Source: Photobacterium profundum
GTDB taxonomy: Bacteria; Pseudomonadota; Gammaproteobacteria; Enterobacterales; Vibrionaceae
Assembly: GCF_003026285.1 (NCBI RefSeq)
Contig: NZ_PYOD01000003.1
Span: forward strand, 1-64,000
Length of the DNA: 64,000 nt
Reading direction: 5' to 3'
Shown: positions 18,031-27,429 of the stretch, in pieces
How positions within the stretch are numbered: position 1 is the stretch's first letter
Layout: every line of letters starts with the position of its first letter
The notes under the pieces: generated by a model
Told to the model about the DNA's origin: nothing
The model's input: the letters and a program-made list of their open reading frames with translations, nothing else
Database searches by the model: none
Translations under genes and position numbers: made by a program

Positions 18031-19260
18031 TTAAAAATTAGCAAGAAAGTACGGAATAATTAATGCGTTAGCTAAGTCGATAAAGAACGCACACACCAAA
18101 GGCACAATAATAAAAGCTTGATGTGAATTACCATAACGTTGAGATACAGCAGACATATTCGCCATGGCTGTTGGTGTTGAACCTAGCGAGATACCACCGA
18201 AGCCTGAACAGACTACTGCTGCATCGTAGGTTTTACCCATTGCAGGGAAAACAATAAAGAGATTCACTAGCACTGCAACAATGAATTGCGCACTTAATAT
18301 GGCAAATATTGGGCCTGCGAGATCAACCAATGTCCATAATTGCATACTCATTAAAGACATTGCTAAGAAAGTACCCAATGAAATATCAGCAATTAGGGCA
18401 ATAGCAGGCTTTCGTGATGGCCATTTTGTGCCTGAAATACGAGGTAAAGATTTAGGAATAAGGTTAGTAATAACGATACCAGCAAATAGGCAAGTAACAA
18501 ATAATGGTAATTGAAGGCCTAATTCAGAAATAGCTTCATTGAGTATGAATCCGACAATGGCACAGATATGGATTGCAAAGACAGCATCAAGAAAATCGAA
18601 ACCTGTAATTTGTTCATTGTCTTCTTTATTTGAAATACCGATATCGAGCTGTTCGTCTTCATTGGGTTTAAGCTGATAACAGGTGATTAAGAACTTAGCA
18701 ATGGGTCCCCCCATTAAGCTCGCGAGAATCAGACCAAAGGTGGCACTTGCAATGCCGATCTCCATTGCATTTGGTATCCCGAATTCCTCGCCGATTCTTG
18801 GTGCCCAAGCGATTGCTGTTCCATGCCCACCTATTAACGAAACACTACCGCCAAGTAAACCAACAGCAGAATCTAAACCAAATAGCTTGGCAACGCTGAT
18901 ACCGGTTAAGTTTTGTAAAATCATGTAGCCAATAGTAATAGCCAGCAAGACAATAAGAGGCTTTCCGCCTTTTAGTAAATCTTTAAGGCTGGCGTTGATG
19001 CCAATCGTGGTGAAAAAGTACACCAGTAAAACATCACGAGCGGCAAGGTTAAATTCTATCTCTATAGATGTTGTAACATATACAAGGGCAATAAGCAGAG
19101 AGAAAAGAATACCACCAGTAACCGGTTCTGGAATACTAAATTCTTGTAGTGGTTTAAAAGCGGCATTCAATCTCCGCCCAACAAATAGCACCAAAATACC
19201 GATAGTGACTGCAAAAAAAGAATTGAAGTAAAGTACTCCGTCATTAAACACTATTTCCAT
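18031..19260 (-). CDS. gltS: Sodium/glutamate symporter
   Basis: 409-aa inner-membrane carrier importing glutamate with Na+. It aligns along its length with E. coli GltS: SIPEPVTGGILFSL, FFTTIGINASL, GGSVSLIGGHGTAIAW, CATFGL-like SATFGLILASLMGGP, and the second-half GFGGISLGSTPTAMANM followed by FIIVPLVCAFFIDLANALII. About ten hydrophobic helices are visible in two inverted halves. It is monocistronic; no regulator is directly adjacent. Confidence 0.95.
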   Translation of the reverse strand: MEIVFNDGVLYFNSFFAVTIGILVLFVGRRLNAAFKPLQEFSIPEPVTGGILFSLLIALVYVTTSIEIEFNLAARDVLLVYFFTTIGINASLKDLLKGGKPLIVLLAITIGYMILQNLTGISVAKLFGLDSAVGLLGGSVSLIGGHGTAIAWAPRIGEEFGIPNAMEIGIASATFGLILASLMGGPIAKFLITCYQLKPNEDEQLDIGISNKEDNEQITGFDFLDAVFAIHICAIVGFILNEAISELGLQLPLFVTCLFAGIVITNLIPKSLPRISGTKWPSRKPAIALIADISLGTFLAMSLMSMQLWTLVDLAGPIFAILSAQFIVAVLVNLFIVFPAMGKTYDAAVVCSGFGGISLGSTPTAMANMSAVSQRYGNSHQAFIIVPLVCAFFIDLANALIIPYFLANF

Positions 19261-19591
19261 GTGCTTCCCTTTAATTTACGAATATTAAGTATTGAGCCTA
19301 GTTGAGTAAGGTTAATAGTAAAAACTGTATTCAGGCTTAATGAGATCAAACCATTAACTTTATCCTTTGATTTATATGACCAAGTCTAGACAATTTAGGG
19401 GCGTTGCATAGCTAGAGTAATTACGGGGTTTTAATAGTGTGAATTGATGTCAGTCAAAGATGATCAATATACAACTAGAATATTGGATGTGCTGTCATTG
19501 GCATGGTTGATTATGAGGGGCTGTTAGCTCGCCCCTCAAAAAAGTAAAAGCAGAGTGAGAATACCCTAACTCTGCTTTTTTGATAAATACC
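19261..19591. other. Intergenic region upstream of gltS with hairpins
   Basis: About 330 bases without a gene. It contains the gltS promoter region and, at its right end, two hairpins: TGAGGGGC / GCCCCTCA at 19514-19538 and the terminator described separately. Confidence 0.5.
19537..19577 (-). terminator. Terminator after outer-membrane protein gene
   Basis: On the minus strand AGCAGAGT pairs with ACTCTGCT around a 12-base loop, followed by TTTTACTTTTTT. It lies 15 bases after the stop of the barrel gene at 19592. Confidence 0.8.
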
Positions 19592-20113
19592 TTAAATACT
19601 AATGGTGAAGCCTAAGGCTGCATTGACCGTGGTATCAAAAACACGTGGGGTTGAAAATGGACCAAAGAAGTTGAATTCAACACCAGCGCGTAATCCAAAG
19701 GTGTCTGTTGCTTGATAGACATAGCTGGTCGAATAGCTGATACCGTCAGATTTATAATGCTCTTTCGACAAGTTATTGTAGTTGTAATAACGACCTGAAT
19801 ATTTTGACAGGCCAAGTTCTAATTGCACCTTGTGTACTTTTGCACGATCAAAAGCATATTGACCACCAAGTCGATAGGTGTGCACTTTTTCTTTACGGTA
19901 TGAGTCAGTGTAAATACCGGTACTTTCCCCTTCGATCTTGCCGATACTAATGAACACGGTATCTAGCCACATAACGTCTTTAACACCCAGTTGTAAGCCA
20001 TATCCATCATGTTCACCTAGCCGTATATCAGGTGAGATATGAATGGTTTTCGCTTGAACAGTGTTTGTTATCAATAAAAATGCGATAGGCAGTAACAGTG
20101 CAGGTGACTTCAT
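19592..20113 (-). CDS. Predicted outer-membrane beta-barrel protein
   Basis: 173 aa with a signal peptide ending VQA. The mature sequence alternates polar and hydrophobic residues rich in Tyr, Gly and Phe, and ends LGFTISI, as in small eight-strand barrels. It follows a second barrel gene by 66 bases on the same strand. No named family is recognised; the two proteins are not close copies. Confidence 0.7.
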   Translation of the reverse strand: MKSPALLLPIAFLLITNTVQAKTIHISPDIRLGEHDGYGLQLGVKDVMWLDTVFISIGKIEGESTGIYTDSYRKEKVHTYRLGGQYAFDRAKVHKVQLELGLSKYSGRYYNYNNLSKEHYKSDGISYSTSYVYQATDTFGLRAGVEFNFFGPFSTPRVFDTTVNAALGFTISI

Positions 20114-20179
20114 TTTTTCTCAACAATTATTCGTTTCAGTCGAAAGGCTAGGTGTTAATTGTGTCCGTTATGCTGCTAC

Positions 20180-20725
20180 CTAGAAGCGGTAACCGACAGT
20201 GAAGGAATATTGTTCAGTATCAACATGTTCAGTAAGTACGATGTTAGCGCGTAAATCTGCGTATAAACCAAAGTTGAAGCCCATACGAACACCAGTTCCT
20301 AATGCGAGGGAAGTCTCTGAAGAGCTATCGCTAGCGCCTGAGTTATATGTGAATTTTTCATTTATGCGAGAAAGACCGATTGCACCATAAGGTTTAATGT
20401 CGAAACCATTGAGTAAAAATGCATAACCAATATCAGAATCAATTTGGAAGTTTGAGCCATCAAGCTTGCCGAAATACCAGTCTTCATTATTCTGGGCATA
20501 AGAAACATTTAGACCAACAATACGGTTGAAATCATAGCCATATTCGATTTTGATTCCGTCACCATAGTCGGTTGACAAGCGATAGTCGCTATTGCTGATT
20601 GATGAAAGTTGAGTCCATGAATAGCCGATACCTACGCGGTGACCTTGGTAATTATCATCGGCAATTGCACTTGAAGCGAATGATGAAATAAGCAGCGCTG
20701 ATGCGATAGGTAATAATTTATTCAT
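20180..20725 (-). CDS. Outer-membrane beta-barrel protein (OMP_b-brl type)
   Basis: 181 aa with signal peptide ending SAIA and a mature barrel. Strand-like segments include HRVGIGYSW, IKIEYGYDF and the C-terminal YSFTVGYRF, whose terminal aromatic Phe is the usual BAM recognition signal. The chosen ATG follows AGAGAG by about eight bases; an upstream start would add seven residues before the signal peptide. Probable two-gene unit with the barrel downstream. Confidence 0.8.
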   Translation of the reverse strand: MNKLLPIASALLISSFASSAIADDNYQGHRVGIGYSWTQLSSISNSDYRLSTDYGDGIKIEYGYDFNRIVGLNVSYAQNNEDWYFGKLDGSNFQIDSDIGYAFLLNGFDIKPYGAIGLSRINEKFTYNSGASDSSSETSLALGTGVRMGFNFGLYADLRANIVLTEHVDTEQYSFTVGYRF

Positions 20726-20820
20726 GCGGATACTCTCTTTAATCAATGGTTTAAATACAGTGTTTTATTTTGATGCGAAGAGTGTACGGCGAGCGCTTAT
20801 TTACAGCTAATAGAGACTCA

Positions 20821-20857
20821 TTATATCGATAATAAGCAAGACTTATTATCGATATAA
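20821..20857. repeat. Perfect 16-bp inverted repeat
   Basis: TTATATCGATAATAAG and its exact reverse complement are separated by five bases (CAAGA). It lies between the end of the LysR gene and the start of the barrel gene, both on the minus strand. It has no T-tract, so it may be a weak terminator, an mRNA-stabilising stem or an operator. Confidence 0.7.
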
Positions 20858-20914
20858 TTGTTAGTAAAATGCAATGTTGGTTAATCTGAAACTACAGGTT
20901 TTTGAACGTTACCT

Positions 20915-21853
20915 TTATGTGTGTAGTGCTTTTTGTGCGGTTAATAGTTCAAACATAAGCGTATGCAGCCAGTTGTTGAGTTCGCTTTTTCGGTTCCGTT
21001 GATGTGTATAGCTGTAGAGTGTGAGTGAGGTAGGGAGAATTCCTTCATCAATCTTGATTTTTATCATACGTAGATTGGGGTATTGATGAATAGGGAAGTT
21101 GGTTGAATTTGGGAGGTACATGTCGGTATGTTGTATGACGTCAATTAGCGCCATGGGAAATTCTGAGCGGAAACCGACTTTATGTGGAATGCCTAGTTTT
21201 GCTAAAATTTCAGCGCTATAACTATTGCGATCATTCCAGCCTGGAATGAGCATCGATGCAATTTCATAACCAGAAAAGTCTATCGGTGTAGCTTCTAAAA
21301 GTTTAATTGGGTGGTCTTTACGTACAATAACAGCGCCTTCGAGCGTGATAAGTTTTTTGGTGCTGACTTCTTTAGGTGCAGATGGGTAATCATAATTGAT
21401 ACCAAGATGAATGGTGTCTTTTGCAATTTCTTCAAGAGTAGTACTTGACCAATTGAGTATATGAAGGTCTGCATTTGGGGCTGCTTCTTTCAGATGCTGA
21501 ACTAAAGTGCCTGACAACGTACATAATACCTGTGCGGGTAACGCAATTTTGATGGTACGGTTTAGCTCTAAAGGATTAAAGGTGTCCTGGGTATTGAGTG
21601 CGTGAGCCAGCCCATCTAAAAAGGGCGTAATCCGTTCTGCAAGATCCTCTGCATATGGCGTGGGTTTTAATCCATTGATCGATTTAAGGAATAGCTCATC
21701 ACCAAAATGGTTTCGCAGCCGTTGTAAGGCTTGGCTAATCGCGGGTTGTGAGACATAGAGGCGCTCCGAAGCTTTACGCATATTCAGTTCTTGCGAAAGT
21801 ACTAAAAAGGTGCGTAATAAGTTTAAATCGAGGCTGTAGAAAAGATCTTTCAT
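20915..21853 (-). CDS. LysR-family transcriptional regulator
   Basis: 312 aa. The N-terminal winged helix is LNLLRTFLVLSQELNMRKASERLYVSQPAISQALQRL, followed by the LysR substrate-binding domain (about residues 90-305). The gene lies downstream of the 5'-nucleotidase gene and upstream of the barrel genes, all on the minus strand; no divergent target is adjacent, so its regulon is unknown. Confidence 0.9.
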   Translation of the reverse strand: MKDLFYSLDLNLLRTFLVLSQELNMRKASERLYVSQPAISQALQRLRNHFGDELFLKSINGLKPTPYAEDLAERITPFLDGLAHALNTQDTFNPLELNRTIKIALPAQVLCTLSGTLVQHLKEAAPNADLHILNWSSTTLEEIAKDTIHLGINYDYPSAPKEVSTKKLITLEGAVIVRKDHPIKLLEATPIDFSGYEIASMLIPGWNDRNSYSAEILAKLGIPHKVGFRSEFPMALIDVIQHTDMYLPNSTNFPIHQYPNLRMIKIKIDEGILPTSLTLYSYTHQRNRKSELNNWLHTLMFELLTAQKALHT

Positions 21854-21956
21854 GCACTGACTTCCTAATCAAGATGTTGTCATCATACACGATCTAGCAG
21901 GCAAGTTTTGTTTGGGAGTATTACGGAGTTGCAAAATCGGTGGATTGAGCGGTGAA

Positions 21957-21996
21957 GAAAAAAAGCCCCCAAGCAAAGTGCATTACCGGAGGCTTT
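21957..21996 (-). terminator. Terminator after 5'-nucleotidase gene
   Basis: On the minus strand AAAGCCTCC pairs imperfectly with GGGGGCTTT, followed by an uninterrupted T run, 20 bases after the stop. Confidence 0.8.
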
Positions 21997-22016
21997 ACAT
22001 TTAATGCAGTGAAATA

Positions 22017-23927
22017 TTATTTATTTAGTGCATTAGCAATAATAATATTACGTTGAATCTGTGCTTTTTCAACGTCATCAGTCGTTGCGATAAGCTTTTG
22101 TTCTTGTGCTGTGATGTACGCATTAAGCGCTTCTTTATTGTTAAAGATTTTGTCTTTAACATTGATCGAGGCAACGTTTGTGTAGCGACCATCGCTGCTT
22201 GTCGGAACTGAAATCTTTCCTGAGTTGATTAGGGCTTTGATTACCGCTCTTTCAGCTTGATAGCCTTCAAGACCACTTAGGTGCCAGCGGTTCATCGGCT
22301 TTCCTTCGTAAGCCCCTTTTTTGACTTCTGTTAGGTAGCGAACTGTAAGGTTACGGATTGTACCTTCATCTTCGCCATACTCTTCTTCAGTATCAAAGAT
22401 AACAGGGAAGCTTTGGCCTTCAAGAACGCCGCCAGCTTTGGTTAGGTGTCCCATACGGTAGCTATTCATACCCAGAGTGATTTTTGTGGCGTCAGTGACT
22501 TTTTGGCCATCAGCAAACTGCAGATCAGTAATGCGCTTGCCTGCTGGTTTTGTTAAGTCGATGGTATACGTTACACCCGCAAAGAAATCATTGGTTGAGT
22601 ATTTAGACGAACGGCGTTCAGGGTTAAAGCTGTATGTTACATCACCTTCTTTAACACTGTTAAAATAGCCAGCAGACCATTCCATGTAGGTTTTTAATTC
22701 TTTACCTGTCATGGCGTATACCGTAATTTCGCCACCTGCGTATTGGTAGTTAAAGGCAATATCTTTCGCTTTAATCTGACCTACATCGAGCTCAGCTTTA
22801 TCGTTATCTATTTGAAGAGCAATAACATTCGCTTTAGGTGCGTAGTACATACTTGCTTCTTGATAAAGTGTGCTAATACCGGTGTCTTGAATATGTACTT
22901 GCGGAATACCTTTGATTTCATTTTCAGGAACAAGATCAACACCTGTTAGCTCAGCCACCACGCGATTTGCATTTTCACGTAAACGCTTGTGGTATGGCGC
23001 ATACAATTCTTCCATCTTTTCATCAGAAAGCGTGCCTTTGATTTTGTAGGTATAGCTGTCTTTATTGATTAGAGTGTATTCACCGTCTCGTTCTTCAAAT
23101 TGAAGATCAATACGAGATAGGGCACGACCATACTTATCTGGTTCTGTCACAATAACGCCGTTGATTACTGCTTTATCAACCAGTGTATGCATGTGACCCG
23201 CAACAATTGCATCAATCTCTGGGTTTGCTTCAGCAATATCACGCACGCCTGTGTCTTTGATGTTATTTTCGTTATCAATACCCATGTGAGCAACAAGAAT
23301 TATTGCATCGACATCGTTCTTGATTTGTTGAATAACTTTTTTCACTTCCAAAGATGGGTTGGTGAATGTCATCCCTTCAAGGCGGTTTGTGCCTTCTGCA
23401 AATACTTGTGTCATTGGTGTGTCCATACCAATAACACCGATTTTTATACCATCACGCTCAATAACTGTGTGTGCCGGTAAAAAAGGATTGCCGTCGGCTC
23501 GCTTAATATTACCGCCCAAAGGTTGACCTTCAAATTGAGTAAGTGAGCGGTTTAGAACGTTTAAGCCAAAATCGAATTCATGGTTACCAGGTACCCATAC
23601 ATCATACTTCATTTCATTGAAGCCCAGCATCATAGGGTCAACGGGTTCATCTTTAAATGTTTCGACAAAGTTACCCTGAATCGTATCGCCTGCGTCAACA
23701 AGAATGACGTTGTCATTGCCTTTACGAATGTCTTTTACCTTAGATGCGATTTGGCTCAGGCTACCAACCATGTTCGCTTTGTCGCTGGCATAATCCCAAG
23801 GCATAAAATGACCGTGAATGTCAGATGTACCTAAAATCGTAACGTCGGTAATGTCGCCATCTGCAGAAAATACAGGGCTGCTTATTAAGGAAAAAAGAAT
23901 AGCAGAGGCTAATAAATGCTTTTTCAT
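22017..23927 (-). CDS. Periplasmic bifunctional metallophosphatase / 5'-nucleotidase
   Basis: 636-aa secreted hydrolase of the UshA/CpdB class. After a signal peptide ending VFSA, the metallophosphatase domain (about 27-320) shows the metal ligands in GTSDIHGHF, DAGDTIQG, GNHEFDFG, AHMG and GHMHT. The 5_nucleotid_C substrate domain follows (about 345-560), and a further helical tail rich in Gln and Lys extends to the end. It likely releases phosphate and nucleosides from extracellular nucleotides; whether it also takes cyclic nucleotides is unclear. It is monocistronic with its own terminator. Confidence 0.9.
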   Translation of the reverse strand: MKKHLLASAILFSLISSPVFSADGDITDVTILGTSDIHGHFMPWDYASDKANMVGSLSQIASKVKDIRKGNDNVILVDAGDTIQGNFVETFKDEPVDPMMLGFNEMKYDVWVPGNHEFDFGLNVLNRSLTQFEGQPLGGNIKRADGNPFLPAHTVIERDGIKIGVIGMDTPMTQVFAEGTNRLEGMTFTNPSLEVKKVIQQIKNDVDAIILVAHMGIDNENNIKDTGVRDIAEANPEIDAIVAGHMHTLVDKAVINGVIVTEPDKYGRALSRIDLQFEERDGEYTLINKDSYTYKIKGTLSDEKMEELYAPYHKRLRENANRVVAELTGVDLVPENEIKGIPQVHIQDTGISTLYQEASMYYAPKANVIALQIDNDKAELDVGQIKAKDIAFNYQYAGGEITVYAMTGKELKTYMEWSAGYFNSVKEGDVTYSFNPERRSSKYSTNDFFAGVTYTIDLTKPAGKRITDLQFADGQKVTDATKITLGMNSYRMGHLTKAGGVLEGQSFPVIFDTEEEYGEDEGTIRNLTVRYLTEVKKGAYEGKPMNRWHLSGLEGYQAERAVIKALINSGKISVPTSSDGRYTNVASINVKDKIFNNKEALNAYITAQEQKLIATTDDVEKAQIQRNIIIANALNK

Positions 23928-24366
23928 TGTGAACTCTCATTATTATTTATTGGGAAGCGGGGGCATAGTAGGCGTTAAAGGAGGGTGAATGCGAGAAGTT
24001 TGTCACAAAACTTGTGATGCAATTAATCACTGTACATAATTTTGTGAGGTGTTACGCAGTACTGGCGAGTGATGTAAGCAGAGTAATGACTAAATAATTG
24101 TTTAATAATGAGTAATAATCGAACGTTGAGCGTTTAAATCGATGTGTTCTCATTCAGTCTGTATTGTTTTCTTCTCTAAATGGGTGACCATTTTAAGTCA
24201 ATGTATTGATCGTTCATAAAAAAGGCAACGATAAGACTAGCTCTTGTGTAAATACCTATTCGAAGAAGAATGTGAAATCTTACTTGTTATTAGGCTAAGA
24301 GCCTATACAATCAGCGCATTGAAATTTGTTCGTTATGAACCTTTAGAATGTGACCGACAGAATACG
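23928..24366. other. Intergenic region, no gene recognised
   Basis: About 440 bases between divergent genes, containing their promoters. An open frame continues upstream of the DUF2986 start to 24244, but it adds residues absent from the family and is not accepted. Confidence 0.5.
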
Positions 24367-24588
24367 ATGAATAGAAAGAAAAAAGTAAACCAAATACTAA
24401 AGAAGCGATTAAAGCAAGCTAATGCGAAATTACAAACAAGTAATAAGCCGCGTTACATTTCTAAAGCTGATCGAGCAAAAATGGAATTAGAAGCCGCACA
24501 ACAAGCTTCAGACGGTGTTGCTGCAGAAGCGCAAGTTGTTGATACCGCATACGCAGATGAGATTGCGAAAGAGCCTGAAACTAAATAG
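24367..24588 (+). CDS. DUF2986 family small basic protein
   Basis: 73 aa. The N-terminal half MNRKKKVNQILKKRLKQANA followed by NKPRYISKADRAKME matches DUF2986, a short lysine-rich family frequent in vibrios and relatives, function unknown. The C-terminal part is acidic and alanine-rich. The ribosome-binding site is weak; the start is set by the family. Confidence 0.8.
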   Translation: MNRKKKVNQILKKRLKQANAKLQTSNKPRYISKADRAKMELEAAQQASDGVAAEAQVVDTAYADEIAKEPETK

Positions 24589-24658
24589 TCAGGCTTTACA
24601 TTACCTAATTTTAGGTAGAGCATGTACTCAAATGTGAGAACACGTTCAAAAACACCAT

Positions 24659-24688
24659 AAAAAGGCGTTATATAACGCCTTTTTTTAT
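24659..24688 (+). terminator. Terminator after DUF2986 gene
   Basis: Perfect palindrome AGGCGTTATATAACGCCT at 24663-24680 flanked by A and T runs, ending in eight T. It can work in both directions. Confidence 0.9.
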
Positions 24689-24768
24689 GGGTTTTCAGTA
24701 GCTTTCATGGCGGTGAAACTGAGTATTAATGGTACTTGGTCGCGAGATCCTGTAGGCTACACGCCCCC

Positions 24769-24783
24769 CCGTCCTCAAGACGG
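24769..24783 (+). promoter_or_regulatory. Small GC-rich hairpin in rhlE leader
   Basis: CCGTC and GACGG pair around a CTCAA loop, immediately after a run of seven C, in an otherwise AT-rich context 36 bases before the rhlE start. It may be part of a structured leader such as occurs in cold-induced RNA helicase messages; inference only. Confidence 0.35.
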
Positions 24784-24819
24784 TCTAAACTATGAAAAAT
24801 AATGACAAGAGATGATCTT

Positions 24820-26214
24820 ATGAGCTTTGCCTCCCTGGGCCTATCTGCCCCAATCCTTGAAGCTGTAGCTAAACAAGGCTACGAGACACCTTCGCCAATT
24901 CAGGCTCAAGCAATTCCAGCTGTGATTGAAGGTAAGGATGTAATGGCAGCGGCCCAAACAGGCACTGGTAAGACAGCAGGTTTCACACTTCCTGTCTTAG
25001 AGCGTTTATCTAATGGTCCACGTGTTAAGCCTAATCAAGTGCGTGCGCTTGTTCTTACGCCTACGCGTGAATTGGCGGCACAGGTCGCTGAAAGTGTTGC
25101 GTTATACGCTAAAAATCTTCCATTGAGCTCGGCTGTGGTATTTGGTGGCGTTAAAATTAACCCACAAATGATGCGATTACGTCAAGGTGCTGATGTTTTG
25201 GTTGCAACGCCAGGTCGATTACTTGACCTTTATAACCAAAGAGCAGTTCGTTTTGACCAACTAGAAGTATTAGTTTTAGATGAAGCAGACCGCATGTTAG
25301 ACATGGGTTTTATTCGTGATATCCGTAAATTATTGGCAGTAATGCCAAAGCAACGTCAGAACTTACTTTTCTCTGCAACGTTTTCTGATGAAATTCGTCA
25401 GCTTGCAAAAGGTTTGGTTAATAACCCGGTAGAAATTTCTGTCACGCCACGTAATGCAACGGCGCCAACAGTTAAACAGTGGATTTGTCCTGTAGATAAA
25501 AGCCGTAAAGCGAACCTATTAACCAAGTTATTGAAAGAAAATAACTGGGGTCAGGTATTGGTATTTACGAAGACAAAGCACGGTGCGAACCGTTTGACGA
25601 CTCACCTTGAAGGTCGTGGCATTAAAGCTGCTGCGATTCATGGTAACAAGAGCCAAGGTGCACGAACTAAAGCATTGGCTAACTTCAAGAGCAACGAAAT
25701 TCAAGTACTTGTTGCAACAGATATCGCTGCACGTGGCCTTGATATTGAGCAATTGCCACAAGTGGTTAACTTTGAATTACCGCACGTTGCTGAAGATTAT
25801 GTTCACCGTATTGGTCGTACAGGTCGTGCTGGTTGTGAAGGGCAGGCCATTTCATTAGTGTGTGCTGATGAATACAAAGACCTTGCAGCTATCGAACGTT
25901 TAATTAAACAAGTATTACCACGTGAACAGGTTAGTGGTTTTGAAGCGGTGAATAAGCTGCCTGAGTCTCGTTTAGATACGCGTCCAATTAAGCCAAAGAA
26001 GCCAAAGAAAGATCACCGTGACGGTCAGCGTTCTGGTGAGAATGCTAAAGGCCATAAGCCACAAGGCAAGAATAAGCGTCATGTTGGTGGTCAAGGTAAA
26101 AGCCAAAATGAAAGTGCGGGTAAACCGTCAAATCGTTCAGGTGCTGGCACTGGCGCACCTAAAGCAAAACCTGCAAAGCGTCGTGCTCCTCGCCCTGCGA
26201 GCGTTACACGATAA
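24820..26214 (+). CDS. rhlE: ATP-dependent RNA helicase RhlE (DEAD-box)
   Basis: 464-aa DEAD-box helicase involved in ribosome assembly and RNA turnover. Motifs in order: Q motif with [38 protein letters not shown] and HRIGRTGR. The first 370 residues follow E. coli RhlE closely, beginning MSFASLGLS. The C-terminal tail (about 395-464) is low-complexity, rich in Lys, Arg, Pro and Gly, and should bind RNA. AAGAG lies eight bases before the chosen ATG; the ATG six codons upstream lacks a ribosome-binding site. Confidence 0.95.
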   Translation: MSFASLGLSAPILEAVAKQGYETPSPIQAQAIPAVIEGKDVMAAAQTGTGKTAGFTLPVLERLSNGPRVKPNQVRALVLTPTRELAAQVAESVALYAKNLPLSSAVVFGGVKINPQMMRLRQGADVLVATPGRLLDLYNQRAVRFDQLEVLVLDEADRMLDMGFIRDIRKLLAVMPKQRQNLLFSATFSDEIRQLAKGLVNNPVEISVTPRNATAPTVKQWICPVDKSRKANLLTKLLKENNWGQVLVFTKTKHGANRLTTHLEGRGIKAAAIHGNKSQGARTKALANFKSNEIQVLVATDIAARGLDIEQLPQVVNFELPHVAEDYVHRIGRTGRAGCEGQAISLVCADEYKDLAAIERLIKQVLPREQVSGFEAVNKLPESRLDTRPIKPKKPKKDHRDGQRSGENAKGHKPQGKNKRHVGGQGKSQNESAGKPSNRSGAGTGAPKAKPAKRRAPRPASVTR

Positions 26215-26238
26215 GTATGCAATAACGTAAAGTATAAC

Positions 26239-26276
26239 AAAAGCCCTGATCTTCTTTGAAAGGTCAGGGCTTTTTT
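26239..26276 (+). terminator. rhlE terminator
   Basis: AAGCCCTGA pairs with TCAGGGCTT around a 14-base loop, followed by a T run. Confidence 0.9.
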
Positions 26277-26294
26277 GATCCGCTTTATTTACTT

Positions 26295-26324
26295 TATACC
26301 CAAGCTACCTCAAGATGCAGGATT
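26295..26324. repeat. Solo end of TATACC-type MITE-like repeat
   Basis: The 30 bases start TATACCCAAGCTACCTCAAG and continue TGCAGGATT, identical in layout to the right terminus of the element at 43207-43472. No partner end is found nearby. Confidence 0.6.
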
Positions 26325-26395
26325 AAGAATGAAAGCATAAATTTACGTTATGCTTATTACAGAATAATGCTAACAATAAAACATATGGATATGAC

Positions 26396-27298
26396 GTGAA
26401 AACTAACTATAAAACAAAAGTACTTCCCGTTATTCGCTACCTAGAAAAAAATTATAATCAACCTCTTAATTTAAGTGACGTAGCAGCACTGGCGCATTTA
26501 TCACCTTATCATTTTCATCGTATCTTTAAGGCTGTGACTAGCGAAACTGTGGCTGATTATATTCGTCGTTTAAAGTTAACAAATGCAGCGCAGATGTTAT
26601 TTCACAATGATTACAGCGTGACGTATGTTGCTCTAGAGTACGGTTTTTCGAGTTCTCAAAGTTTAGCTAAAGCTTTTAAAAGTTATTTTGGTTTAACCCC
26701 AACTGAAATAAAAAACTGTAAAACATTCAATGAATTATCTCTACTTTTACGTAATAGCAAGATTGGACACTCCTTGAGCAAAGAAGGACACGCTGCAGAA
26801 GGCGAACGAAGTTATAGTTTTACATGTCATCAACAATGGAGTGAAGTCATGAAAACTGAAGTAATTAATGAACGTCTGCTGGCTTATACCCGCGTAACGG
26901 GTACTTATGGCGAAGGCTATGAAACTGCAATTGGCAAAGTGTGTCAATGGGTTGGTGCAAAAGGCTTAAGTGATGGAGAAATGATTTTTATCTATCATGA
27001 TAACCCAGAGTTAACACCTCGCGATAAGTGCAGAACCGATATTTGTATTTCAGTACCAGAAGGAACAGAAGTTAGTAATGGTATTGAATTGAAAATATTA
27101 CCTGCTGGTGGTTATGCTTCTATACGGAGTGAGATCAATGGGAAGAGTGATTTTGGTCAGTATTGGGACGAATTATTAGGGCAGGTTGTTGAATCAGGCT
27201 TAGATGTGGATGAAAGGCCATGTTTTGAACTCTACCATAGTTATAACCCTGAAACAGAAGTAGGGGATGTAAGCTTCTATACAGCTGTGAAAGTGTAA
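26396..27298 (+). CDS. AraC-family regulator with GyrI-like effector domain
   Basis: 300 aa. Residues about 8-105 form the two AraC helix-turn-helix motifs (LSDVAALAHLSPYHFHRIFKA and VTYVALEYGFSSSQSLAKAFK). Residues about 150-300 form a GyrI-like/AraE_binding domain (ending DVSFYTAVKV), which in Rob/SoxS-like regulators binds small hydrophobic ligands. The start is a GTG; GGAT lies five bases upstream. No adjacent operon indicates a target; multidrug or stress response is a family-based guess. Confidence 0.88.
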   Translation: MKTNYKTKVLPVIRYLEKNYNQPLNLSDVAALAHLSPYHFHRIFKAVTSETVADYIRRLKLTNAAQMLFHNDYSVTYVALEYGFSSSQSLAKAFKSYFGLTPTEIKNCKTFNELSLLLRNSKIGHSLSKEGHAAEGERSYSFTCHQQWSEVMKTEVINERLLAYTRVTGTYGEGYETAIGKVCQWVGAKGLSDGEMIFIYHDNPELTPRDKCRTDICISVPEGTEVSNGIELKILPAGGYASIRSEINGKSDFGQYWDELLGQVVESGLDVDERPCFELYHSYNPETEVGDVSFYTAVKV

Positions 27299-27384
27299 TC
27301 TGAATTGGCTAAAACGCTTCTTAGACATTTTCGCTAAATGTCGTCGATTGTTTGTCACCAATATCGACAAACCGCTTTATTTTT

Positions 27385-27411
27385 GCCAGTCATATTTTGA
27401 CTGGCTTTTTT
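27385..27411. terminator. Terminator between convergent genes
   Basis: Perfect 8-bp stem GCCAGTCA / TGACTGGC with a 5-base loop, followed by TTTTTT on the plus strand, between the AraC gene and the convergent EEP gene. Confidence 0.88.
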
Positions 27412-27429
27412 ATGTGTCAAAGATAGTAA

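Noticed and set aside
22477..23834. Several plus-strand frames opposite the 5'-nucleotidase gene
   Set aside because: Shadows of the minus-strand coding frame with biased composition.
24244..24366. N-terminal extension of the DUF2986 gene
   Set aside because: The family begins at the MNRKKK start; the extension has no homologous content or ribosome-binding site.
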